In this document: positions 16,361 to 24,227 of the stretch, in pieces | Position numbering within the stretch: the first letter of the stretch is position 1 | Layout: every line of letters starts with the position of its first letter | Assembly (NCBI RefSeq): GCF_004519405.1 | Contig: NZ_SGWI01000001.1 | Span: 1,054,001-1,118,000, forward strand | Direction: 5' to 3' | Source: Pseudomonas sp. BCA17 | GTDB taxonomy: Bacteria > Pseudomonadota > Gammaproteobacteria > Pseudomonadales > Pseudomonadaceae | Length of the DNA: 64,000 bases | Notes under the pieces: generated by a model | The model's database searches: none | What the model was told of the DNA's origin: nothing | Seen by the model: only the letters and a program-made list of their open reading frames with translations | Translations under genes and position numbers: made by a program

Positions 16361-19300
16361 TCGGTAAGATCTCCAATTTGAACTCGCTTAACTCCGTTTA
16401 CGTCCCAGAAGCGCAAAGAACGGTTGGTCATCATGGATCGCCCCTGACCAGGTACAACTCCGTTAATCTCGAATGTCCCATCAAAGAAAAGCTTCCATCC
16501 CGACTGGCCTGCAACGTAGTTGTTGGACTGGATGTAGTTGCCGATCTTGGCGTTCGTGATCGTGCCGTCCTGGATGAATGCGGCGTTGATGAAGGTCTGC
16601 CCACCAGTTACTGCAAACGGCACCGTTCCAGCCTGACCGATGGCGAAACGGTCGGCATCGATGATGAACTGCGACTGCAATCCGCCTGGGCCGTTTTCCA
16701 GACCCAGCCCGATACCTGCGTACTTGTAGAGCCCAGTAGCGGTTTCGTACTGCATCCGCACCGACCAGCTACCCGTGACCTTGCCGTCAACCGTTTGGAT
16801 GGCTGAGGTGTTGGTCTGGATCGCCAAGGTATTGCCATTTACAGCAGTCTTGACCGTTTCAATGCTGGTAGATAACGCACCCTCTGCAGTGAGCCGGGCG
16901 GTTTGCTCGGTAGCGATGGCGGCCGCGTTGTTTGCCACCTTAACCTCAACTGCTTCCGTCTTTTGGCCCTGAACCAGGTCGCCCTCGATCAGAGCGGACT
17001 GGGTAGACCAGACACCAACGTAGGCTGTCTCTGACCCCATCAGCGCGCTGCTATCGCCCTGAAGCGGCGGGTTTACCTGCAAGTAAATGCCTTCTACCCG
17101 CTCCGCCGTGGTGTTGACTTTGCCGTCGAGCGTGGTCACCGATGCCTTGAGGGTGCTAAGCCCGCTGGCCGTAGCCGTCACACCGGTGACAGGATCGTTC
17201 ACCGTGGCCTTCACCGCATTGAGCTGCGAAGCCTGGGCGGTGATGTCTTGGCCGTGCTGGTTGATCGTCGCCGAGTTCTGCTGAACTTGCGTGACCAGCG
17301 CGTTCACCGTCTGCGTTACCGTGCCGATATCGACCCAGTAAGTGGCGTTCGGCGGCGAATTGCCAGCGGGCACCGCCCCAATTGCTTGATAGAGGTGCTG
17401 CCCTACTCGCACGATATCGTTCAGCGCGTACGCCTTGGCCGGGTCGTATTCAAGCGCGTCAACGATCTGGTCAATCAGCCCTTCCAACTCGTCCTTGGCA
17501 GCGTCGATGCGGCTATTCACCGAGCCAGGCCCATTACCGTCGATGAGGTTGATGCGATCCTTCAGCAGCTGGCCAAGGGACGACTCATCGATTTGCCCCT
17601 TGATCTGCTCAAGAATCGGCCCGGCATCCGAGCTGGCCTGGCCCATCACGCCGTTTACCACCGGGTAGAACGGCCCGATGTTGCCGGTACGGTCCACCAG
17701 GCGCGCCCAGAAGAACAGAGTTGCGCCCGCCAGCAGTTGCTGCATGCGGTAGTCGGCCTGCGGATAAGCCAGGTCGGCCAGTTTGGTCGCCGCCTGCAGG
17801 TTGTTTGCCGGGCCATACCACAGCTCGGTACGCTGGGTGTCTTCGGCGCCAGCAGGGAATCCCCACTTGATGCCGATGCCGAAAAGCTCGCTGGTGGTTG
17901 TGAGGAACGACACCGCCGGCGGCAGGCCGACCTTCCCTTCCAGGTTGGTCAGGTTTGAGCTTTTCCAAATCGACGAGATCTCGAAGGCGCTCACAGCACG
18001 CACTCGGGCCAGGTAAGCGCCTGAGTAGATGCCGGTGACGTCCACGCTGGTCGAGCCGGTGCGCTGCACCTTGATCCAGTTGCCGTTGTCCTTGCGCCAC
18101 TCCACGTCATAGGCGACTGCGCCGGTCACGGCAGGCCACGAGATATTCATGGTGCTGATCGCTATGCCCTGGTTCACGGCGTAGCTGGATGTCAGTGTGA
18201 CGGTGGCCGGTGGCGGAACCACAGTGATCGGGATGACGCTGATCGGGCGCTCTTCCAACCGCGCGCCAGTGTCGATGTGAGCAAACTTGCTCGGGTCGTA
18301 CTGAATCGCCGAGATCTCGAACACGCCAGGCTCTGGCCTGGCCACGCTGACCACGCGGTACAACGGGATGGCCAGGTCGTCAGCGTCGAGCGCCCAGACC
18401 AACTCAGGCTCGGGTGCGACCGAATAAGCAACGGTGACGGTCACCTGCCGACCACTGACGAGTTGCACGGTGCGGCCTTCGCACTTACCGTCGGGCAAGT
18501 TGAGGATCAGCCTATCGCCAGGCTTGGCTTGGGTGTCGCGGTCCAGGGTGATGACCTTGCCGTTCACCGACGAGATACGCCCGCCCACGGGCCGACCGGC
18601 CAGCAGTTCGTCGGCGATCGGGATTACGTAGCCAGGCAACGGAATACGCCCGTCCAAGCCAACTTTGAAGGTAACGGCCCGGTCCTTGGAGTTGGTCAGC
18701 AGCGCCCACTTCCCGCGGCGCTGGGCCTCAGATTCACGCGTGCAGCCGATAGCACTGATCTCCAGCGGATTGTCGCCGTAGCGCCGCTGTAGCTTTTGGT
18801 CAGTCACGGCCGTGACGTCAGTGTCGTAGTTGTTCAGCGGGTTGTCGTAGCTGATCAGCGCACGCGTGTACCGGGTTCGCTCCGACGCACTGGAGTACGT
18901 GAACTTACCATCGAGGACGTTGGCCCGTGTGTAGGCAAAATCGAAGTCAGTGGCCCGCGGCATATCCGACAGGGTGAACACTTGACCCTGGGCCCAATAG
19001 GTCATCCCCCGGTAGATCGCCGAGATATCGCGCAGCAGCGACCAAGCATCAGCCTTACTCTGCAGATTCATGTTGCAGATGAAGCGCGGCTCCTGCCCGC
19101 CCTTCCCGTCCGGCACCAACTGGTCGCAGTACTGCGAGATGCGGTACAGCTCCCACTTGTCCACCATCCAAGGCTTGATGCGGCGGCCCAGGCCGAAGCG
19201 GTCCGCAGTGGTGATGTCGTAAGTCATCCAGACCGCGTTATCGGTCCACGCCTGCTTGAAGGTCCCATCCCAGACGCCACTGTATGAGCGCGAAACTGGG

Positions 19301-20082
19301 TCATAGTTGCTCGGCACCTGCATCTTCTTCAGCTTAGTCTCGACGGTTACTGCCGGGATGCTGCGGAACTGTTCGGCTGAAAACTCGATGTATAGCAGCG
19401 CAGTATTTGGGTAGCGGATCTTCGCGTCGATCACCTCGGTGAAGCCGGCAATCTGCATCGTGTCGGAGATTTTGTTGTTGTTCTGGTTGGGCGTCAGACG
19501 AGTGATGCGCATCAGCCAGCCGGTGGTTGCCTTAGGCAAATCGATTCGGCGGGTGCGCTCGTAAAGACTGGTGGTCTTTCCAGACACGGCCTCATTCAGA
19601 ACCTCCTGATAAGCGCCGCCATCAGTAGCCAGCTCGACCTTGTAGCCGATCGCGTAACCGTTAATGTTGCCACCGGCATCTACCGACTGGAGCGCCGGCC
19701 AGGCGAAACGCACGCGCACAGCCGAAAGCTGGGTATTGGTGATGGCCCGAACCCATGGTGTGCCGCTACGCAGCTCGGTACTGATGGTGGTTTCGTTCTC
19801 GATTGAGGGAATGCCCTGGATATACGACTGATCTACCGCCCCGGTGCGCCACTCCCACTTCACGTTCGGGAAGTTCATGTTGCCCTGAGGGTCTTGCAGC
19901 GGGGTGTTGTCGAGGTAGATGTCCTTAGCCGTGGGCGTGCCTTCAAACTCGCCCTCCCCGACCGCAATCAGCATCTTGGCTATAGCGACAGAACGCAGAC
20001 TATCCGGCGCCTCGGTTGGCGTTTTTGGCTTATCGGAGCCGCCCTTGGCGCCGTAGATTTCGAGCTTCTGTGCTGCGCCCAT
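16357..20082 (-). CDS. J: Central tail fibre / host specificity protein J
   Basis: 1241 residues, similar in size to lambda J (1132). Start at ATG 20082 (MGAAQKLEIYGAKGGSDKPKTPTEAPDSLRS) with CTGGAGAAAAG just upstream; a longer in-frame reading would run into the hairpin and is rejected. N-terminal J region, a fibronectin-like segment (about 640-740), long coiled heptads (about 950-1130), and a DUF1983-like C-terminal part around SQFIIDADRFAIGQ. Contacts the receptor. Confidence 0.95.
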   Translation of the reverse strand: MGAAQKLEIYGAKGGSDKPKTPTEAPDSLRSVAIAKMLIAVGEGEFEGTPTAKDIYLDNTPLQDPQGNMNFPNVKWEWRTGAVDQSYIQGIPSIENETTISTELRSGTPWVRAITNTQLSAVRVRFAWPALQSVDAGGNINGYAIGYKVELATDGGAYQEVLNEAVSGKTTSLYERTRRIDLPKATTGWLMRITRLTPNQNNNKISDTMQIAGFTEVIDAKIRYPNTALLYIEFSAEQFRSIPAVTVETKLKKMQVPSNYDPVSRSYSGVWDGTFKQAWTDNAVWMTYDITTADRFGLGRRIKPWMVDKWELYRISQYCDQLVPDGKGGQEPRFICNMNLQSKADAWSLLRDISAIYRGMTYWAQGQVFTLSDMPRATDFDFAYTRANVLDGKFTYSSASERTRYTRALISYDNPLNNYDTDVTAVTDQKLQRRYGDNPLEISAIGCTRESEAQRRGKWALLTNSKDRAVTFKVGLDGRIPLPGYVIPIADELLAGRPVGGRISSVNGKVITLDRDTQAKPGDRLILNLPDGKCEGRTVQLVSGRQVTVTVAYSVAPEPELVWALDADDLAIPLYRVVSVARPEPGVFEISAIQYDPSKFAHIDTGARLEERPISVIPITVVPPPATVTLTSSYAVNQGIAISTMNISWPAVTGAVAYDVEWRKDNGNWIKVQRTGSTSVDVTGIYSGAYLARVRAVSAFEISSIWKSSNLTNLEGKVGLPPAVSFLTTTSELFGIGIKWGFPAGAEDTQRTELWYGPANNLQAATKLADLAYPQADYRMQQLLAGATLFFWARLVDRTGNIGPFYPVVNGVMGQASSDAGPILEQIKGQIDESSLGQLLKDRINLIDGNGPGSVNSRIDAAKDELEGLIDQIVDALEYDPAKAYALNDIVRVGQHLYQAIGAVPAGNSPPNATYWVDIGTVTQTVNALVTQVQQNSATINQHGQDITAQASQLNAVKATVNDPVTGVTATASGLSTLKASVTTLDGKVNTTAERVEGIYLQVNPPLQGDSSALMGSETAYVGVWSTQSALIEGDLVQGQKTEAVEVKVANNAAAIATEQTARLTAEGALSTSIETVKTAVNGNTLAIQTNTSAIQTVDGKVTGSWSVRMQYETATGLYKYAGIGLGLENGPGGLQSQFIIDADRFAIGQAGTVPFAVTGGQTFINAAFIQDGTITNAKIGNYIQSNNYVAGQSGWKLFFDGTFEINGVVPGQGRSMMTNRSLRFWDVNGVKRVQIGDLTE

Positions 20083-20104
20083 GCTTTTCTCCAGGCAAAA
20101 AAAA

Positions 20105-20119
20105 CCGCCTCGTGGGCGG
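20105..20119 (-). terminator. Hairpin plus T run abutting the J ribosome site
   Basis: CCGCC / GGCGG hairpin, on the minus strand followed by eight T residues, then GCCTGGAGAAAAG and the J start. Same design as at 14281. Confidence 0.75.
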
Positions 20120-20216
20120 CTTGGTGGCGTTTCGTATGACGGTATCGATATTGGACTTTGCAAGAGAAGCCCTTACCATGGGGCGCTCCTCTCAGCCTTC
20201 AAGGAAGTACCTGCTG

Positions 20217-20492
20217 ATGAATAAAGCCCCTACCTGGCTACGCACAACCCTGTCGATACCGCTTTACGCAGTGTCAGTCGGGTTTTGGATTTCCTCCGTG
20301 TATCTGTTCGTTACCACAGTGAAAATGCTTTTCGCATTTATGACGCCAGAACTCATCGGAGCACGACTTTTCGACTTCTTAATGGTTGCCATATCAGCGG
20401 CTATCGGTGCCGGACTATGGAAGCTCGCTAGATACATTCGAACATCTAACTTTAGAAAACAGGCGAGGCCCACCACAGCCGGTCTTCCGTAA
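20217..20492 (+). CDS. Small two-span membrane protein, opposite-strand cargo
   Basis: 91 residues from ATG 20217, with AAGGAAG nine bases upstream. Two membrane spans (about 10-35 and 52-75) and a basic C-terminus. It is the only plus-strand gene in the tail operon, between I and J, where lambdoid phages often carry lysogenic-conversion genes. A role such as superinfection exclusion is possible but is inference; no family recognised. Confidence 0.7.
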   Translation: MNKAPTWLRTTLSIPLYAVSVGFWISSVYLFVTTVKMLFAFMTPELIGARLFDFLMVAISAAIGAGLWKLARYIRTSNFRKQARPTTAGLP

Positions 20493-20497
20493 CCTTC

Positions 20498-21091
20498 CTA
20501 CATCTGGTCTTCGGCATAAATGGCGGCACTGATGATCGCACCGCCCACGCGCCGCTTGCCGTAGCAGAGCGGTACCGGGTTACCGGATGCAGTGGTGTTC
20601 TTGGCGCTGCCAAAGGCGTATCCAGGGGTGTTCTCTGGCGCAGCGCTGGTTTTCAGGCCGCCGGCCTGTGGGCTGAGCATTTGGATCACGCCGCCGGCGA
20701 CAAGGCCGATGCCTGCCCCAATTAACGGGGTACCGAACGGAGTCGCCGAGAAAATAACCCCCACGACAATCAAGATCGCGCCGACGATTGTCTGAAGAAT
20801 ACCGCCGCGCTTGCTGCCTACGACCACGGGCGCAATGCGGATGTCTCCGGCACCGTTGTAGCTCAGCTCCCTCTCCCCGATATTGCGCTTATCGCGAAAC
20901 ACCGCGAACTCAAGGCCGCGCGACTTGGCGTTAGACAGGAACCGCTCGAACCCAGGGATCTGCACGCATAGTGCCTTGATCGCCTCGGCCGGCGAGTTTA
21001 CCGCGAGCCTGAAGGACTTCCCGAACTGCCGGAGTTGCCCATGCAGACGAATGGTGGTCATGGGTTGATAGTTGATCGCTGATGCCTGCAT
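20498..21091 (-). CDS. I: Tail assembly protein I
   Basis: 197 residues. MTTIRLHGQLRQFGKSFRLAVNSPAEAIKALCVQIPGF matches lambda gpI in pattern, then a glycine-rich hydrophobic C-terminal half (TPFGTPLIGAGIGLVAGG). Start chosen at ATG 21091 behind CCGGAGAAAG. In lambda gpI acts in tail-tip initiation with gpK and gpJ. Confidence 0.92.
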   Translation of the reverse strand: MQASAINYQPMTTIRLHGQLRQFGKSFRLAVNSPAEAIKALCVQIPGFERFLSNAKSRGLEFAVFRDKRNIGERELSYNGAGDIRIAPVVVGSKRGGILQTIVGAILIVVGVIFSATPFGTPLIGAGIGLVAGGVIQMLSPQAGGLKTSAAPENTPGYAFGSAKNTTASGNPVPLCYGKRRVGGAIISAAIYAEDQM

Positions 21092-21111
21092 CACTTTCTC
21101 CGGACAATAAA

Positions 21112-21131
21112 AAACCGCCCGTAGGCGGTTT
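21112..21131 (-). terminator. Hairpin plus T run abutting the I ribosome site
   Basis: AAACCGCC / GGCGGTTT with CGTA loop; on the minus strand the T tract runs directly into GTCCGGAGAAAG and the I start. Confidence 0.75.
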
Positions 21132-21146
21132 CATGGCTTTCTTGGT

Positions 21147-21569
21147 TCAGTTGTAGTCGACATAGGGGCCAATGTAGAACCCGGCCATATCGCCGCTAAT
21201 GCGGTATAGGCTTTCTTTACCGGACTGCACCGTCGCTGCGATGGTGCGGATTGCAGCCCCGGCACACAGGCCTGAACCGGCGAGACCGGCGCCGATATTC
21301 GGGGAGCCTGGTGGCAGGTAGAAGGTAGCTCGCTGGCCTGTACCTATTTTCGCGGCCTTGCGTCCATCCACGTAGACGACGATATCGCAGCCTGAACCGA
21401 CCGCGCCGGAGTCACGGACAACCGTGATCTTCCCGCTTTCGCCGGACGGCTTGGACTGGAAGGCGTACAGCTCATCTGACGGCACCGGTTTCGCATCCCT
21501 TACCGAAATCGCCGATGAGGCACACCCCGCCAGCATTGCTACCACCGCCGCAGCTATCAAAATCCGCAT
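21147..21569 (-). CDS. Phage-encoded lipoprotein
   Basis: 140 residues from ATG 21569 with GAGGATC upstream. The lipoprotein signal is MRILIAAAVVAMLAGC with Cys16 as the lipidated residue. The C-terminal part (KITVVRDSGAVGSGCDIVVYVDGRKAAKIGTG) resembles DUF2846-like envelope proteins. It sits between K and I in the same direction, a spot often holding conversion genes. Confidence 0.8.
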   Translation of the reverse strand: MRILIAAAVVAMLAGCASSAISVRDAKPVPSDELYAFQSKPSGESGKITVVRDSGAVGSGCDIVVYVDGRKAAKIGTGQRATFYLPPGSPNIGAGLAGSGLCAGAAIRTIAATVQSGKESLYRISGDMAGFYIGPYVDYN

Positions 21570-21601
21570 GATCGATCCTCGTCCTGAAAGTGGCGACTGT
21601 A

Positions 21602-22357
21602 TCACCGAGCGTCACGATGACGAAGAATCAGGCGCGTCCGGTCATGCCAGGGGCCGCCAAAGATGATGATTTCCGATGGCCTGCCGTACAGGTGGTGCAG
21701 CAGGAAGGGGCCCGGACCGAACACACCTGAATCCTCACCAGGCAGCGACGGATCAGTGCCGAGGTATATGCCAGCGTGGTTCGGGTGAGCCGTCCGGCCA
21801 ACCTGCATAACGATCATGTCACCGCGCTGCGGTTGGTCAACGCGAACGAAACCGGCCGCCTCGTAGTGTTGCTCGTACAGGCTCGCGTTCTCCGCACTCT
21901 CCCACCAACCATCGGCGCGCTGGAAGGTTTCGAATTCCAGGCCCCACTCGCGGGAATACCAGTCAGCGCAGACCTGCCAGCAGTCCCAAGCACCGTGCAC
22001 GAACGGGCGCTTGAGAAGCGGCGTGCTGCCCGTCGGCGTGATCGTGCGCAGGTCGCCCTCGGGCCAGCTCAAAATATGCCAGGGCAAGGCCGTGGCCTCG
22101 CACATTGCCAGGTCGTGCGGTGACGGCCTGCTGGTGGCGTCCGGGTGCGAGTGAACGATGCCGATCACTTCGCCCAAGTCTTCCGCCGCAGCATAATCCT
22201 CGGGATCGAGTTGGAACTCTTCGTTCGGCTCCGTGGCGATATTCCGGCACGGGAAGTACTTCTGCTTGCGACCGATGGCGAGCAGCAGGCCGCACGACTC
22301 GGCGGGATAACACTCCTCTGCATGAATTTGAATGGCTTTTAACAAATGTTTGCGCAT
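21602..22357 (-). CDS. K: Tail tip protein K (JAMM plus NlpC/P60 domains)
   Basis: 251 residues. The N-terminal JAB/MPN+ metalloprotease motif is HSHPDATSRPSPHD (about 89-102); the C-terminal NlpC/P60-like domain has Cys in WDCWQVCADWY and His in NHAGIYLG. In lambda gpK is a tail-tip component with possible peptidoglycan hydrolase activity. The start at ATG 22357 lies directly after a T run and hairpin, and the only GGAG lies upstream of that hairpin. Confidence 0.93.
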   Translation of the reverse strand: MRKHLLKAIQIHAEECYPAESCGLLLAIGRKQKYFPCRNIATEPNEEFQLDPEDYAAAEDLGEVIGIVHSHPDATSRPSPHDLAMCEATALPWHILSWPEGDLRTITPTGSTPLLKRPFVHGAWDCWQVCADWYSREWGLEFETFQRADGWWESAENASLYEQHYEAAGFVRVDQPQRGDMIVMQVGRTAHPNHAGIYLGTDPSLPGEDSGVFGPGPFLLHHLYGRPSEIIIFGGPWHDRTRLILRHRDAR

Positions 22358-22364
22358 AAAAAAA

Positions 22365-22380
22365 CCCACATTTCTGTGGG
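22365..22380 (-). terminator. Hairpin plus T run touching the K start codon
   Basis: CCCACA / TGTGGG with TTTC loop; on the minus strand seven T residues lead directly into ATG 22357. The AAGGAG lies upstream of the stem, so folding may alter K translation. Confidence 0.65.
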
Positions 22381-22387
22381 CTCCTTT

Positions 22388-23023
22388 TCATTCGGCGGTT
22401 CTGCTTCGCCTTGGCTCTGGCGGCGTATTTACCGCGGCAGTGTGAGTCCAACCCTTCCGGACCCTGGCTCGTATAGTTACTTTTTTGATCCCGGTAAGCT
22501 CTGCCCACTCCGATATGCACCGAGTTTCCCCGTTAGCTGTCAGCATGTGATTGCTGCTTTTATTTCTTTGCTGTTGCTTGTCCGTGGCCCATCGACAGTT
22601 GCCGGGCTCATAGTTTCCACCCGAATCTTTCCTGTCGAGAGTGGTGCCCTCTGGCCTTAGCCCCATGTCTTCGAAAAAATTGGCAAAATCTCTCCACCGC
22701 TCATTAACCAAGATCCCAGAGCCGCCATAGTTGGCAAAGTTCGGTGCTTCGGGATTTGTACAGCGAGCGATCATGCTATTCCAAGAGCGATACGTTGGAG
22801 TGCCATACATACCGTGCTTTTTCTTTACTTCGGCATCGAGACATCCGCATGATTGTGTCACGCCTTTGCGGAGCGCCTGAGCCGCATATGCTTTCTCGTT
22901 GCCGCAATCGCACAGGCAATACCATCTTGCCGACGTACTCTTAAATTGAGATTTATCTGTAGATTTCGTGACCACGGTAAGTCGGCCAAACCGCTCGCCC
23001 GTCAAATCAATAAGCTTTGGCAT
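22388..23023 (-). CDS. Free-standing HNH-type homing endonuclease
   Basis: 211 residues. N-terminal zinc-finger-like Cys pattern (CLCDCGNEK...SCGCLDAE) and the signature TLDRKDSGGNYEPGNCRWAT, followed by a helical DNA-binding tail (WAELTGIKKVTIRARVRKGW). These match phage HNH/AP2-type homing endonucleases. It sits between minor tail gene L and K, where lambda has no gene, so it looks like an insertion. Neighbouring tail genes are not interrupted. Confidence 0.85.
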   Translation of the reverse strand: MPKLIDLTGERFGRLTVVTKSTDKSQFKSTSARWYCLCDCGNEKAYAAQALRKGVTQSCGCLDAEVKKKHGMYGTPTYRSWNSMIARCTNPEAPNFANYGGSGILVNERWRDFANFFEDMGLRPEGTTLDRKDSGGNYEPGNCRWATDKQQQRNKSSNHMLTANGETRCISEWAELTGIKKVTIRARVRKGWTHTAAVNTPPEPRRSRTAE

Positions 23024-23121
23024 TTCACACCCCTAAAGCGTGAGACCTAACTGGAAAGGAGTGGCAGGTCGGTTAGGTGCCGACTTTTCGGGTTGCATGC
23101 CCTAGCCACAAGGACATTCTA

Positions 23122-23874
23122 CTACGATCTGGACACGAGGCTCACTGCAGGAAATCCCCCGAATCCCAATTCTTCGTTCTCACCGAACCGCAACTTGCAG
23201 GACGACAGACAGCCCTTGCACTGGTCAAGCGCCGGGTCATCCGTGGGGTTGTCCTCGTCGTCGAACATGGCCGGGCCGGTGTAGCCGCAGTCCGGCCCGC
23301 GGTACCCATTGGTCATGGCCCAGTGGCAAAACGTCGTCATTTGCCGGCCGGGCAGCCCGTGGTTATCGATCTCGCCAGGGGAGGACAGCTCCCAGACCAC
23401 CGCTTCGCCGTCCTCGCTGGTTTTCTGGTCGATGTACCAGATCTCCAGAGCCTCCTGGGTCGGATCTGCACTCGGGTTACCCTCGGGGAAGTTCGCCGCG
23501 TCCAGGTACTGGGCCAACGTCTCGCGAACTGTGAGCTTGAACTTCAGAAGGTCCTCAAACGCCAGGCAGAGCGCGGTGACGCGGCCGTTGATGTTGCCGG
23601 CAGCGAACGTTGGCCGGGTGGCTGTACCGTCACTGCTGGAGCCGATTCCTTCGATCTGCACCGGCCAGGCCGCGTACTCCTCGCCCTGCCAGATGATGGA
23701 CTTGGCGGGCAGTTCCTGTTCTGAGCCTTCATAGGCCAGCAATTCCTCGGGCGTGTGCGGGATGGCGTGACCGTGGAAGCGAAGGTAATCCGCGCCGTAC
23801 TCAGTCCCGTCAATTTCAAACAGGCGAATTTCGCCGCCGGGCTCCAGTTTCTGGATGTCCGTGATCAGTGCCAT
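23122..23874 (-). CDS. L: Minor tail protein L
   Basis: 250 residues. Conserved cysteines in CHWAMTNGYRGPDCGYTG and DQCKGCLSSCKLRFG correspond to the C-terminal region of lambda gpL that binds an iron-sulfur cluster. Located between M and K as in lambda. Confidence 0.93.
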   Translation of the reverse strand: MALITDIQKLEPGGEIRLFEIDGTEYGADYLRFHGHAIPHTPEELLAYEGSEQELPAKSIIWQGEEYAAWPVQIEGIGSSSDGTATRPTFAAGNINGRVTALCLAFEDLLKFKLTVRETLAQYLDAANFPEGNPSADPTQEALEIWYIDQKTSEDGEAVVWELSSPGEIDNHGLPGRQMTTFCHWAMTNGYRGPDCGYTGPAMFDDEDNPTDDPALDQCKGCLSSCKLRFGENEELGFGGFPAVSLVSRS

Positions 23875-23885
23875 GGGCGGTTATC

Positions 23886-24224
23886 TCAGGGGTGAAAGGT
23901 TTGTTGGAAGGTTGCGGTGATGGCGTAGACCTGCCCGCCACGGTGCACGGGCTTGTAGCCGTTGCACTTGTAGAGGCCAAGCACGCCTAAGGGTGGTGTC
24001 CAGAGAAAGGCTTTCGCCCCCTTGTGTCTGTCGAGGAACGCCCGGATCTCCATGATCTTTGACGCCAAGCCAGTGAAGGTCACCGGCCAGGATTCAGACT
24101 GATTGTTTATCCCGTCCTCGACCGACTGGGCGTATCCATCGCCAAACTGCTTTGTGCGGACGCGCTGGGTGATTTCGCCCTCCGCGCCCTTCTCTGTTGC
24201 CCAAGTGAATCGCTCAATCGCCAT
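23886..24224 (-). CDS. M: Minor tail protein M
   Basis: 112 residues. The pattern VRTKQFGDGYAQSVEDGINNQSESW and LDRHKGAKAFLWTPPLGVLG is typical of lambda gpM-type minor tail proteins. Starts 4 bases after the tape-measure stop. Confidence 0.92.
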   Translation of the reverse strand: MAIERFTWATEKGAEGEITQRVRTKQFGDGYAQSVEDGINNQSESWPVTFTGLASKIMEIRAFLDRHKGAKAFLWTPPLGVLGLYKCNGYKPVHRGGQVYAITATFQQTFHP

Positions 24225-24227
24225 GAA

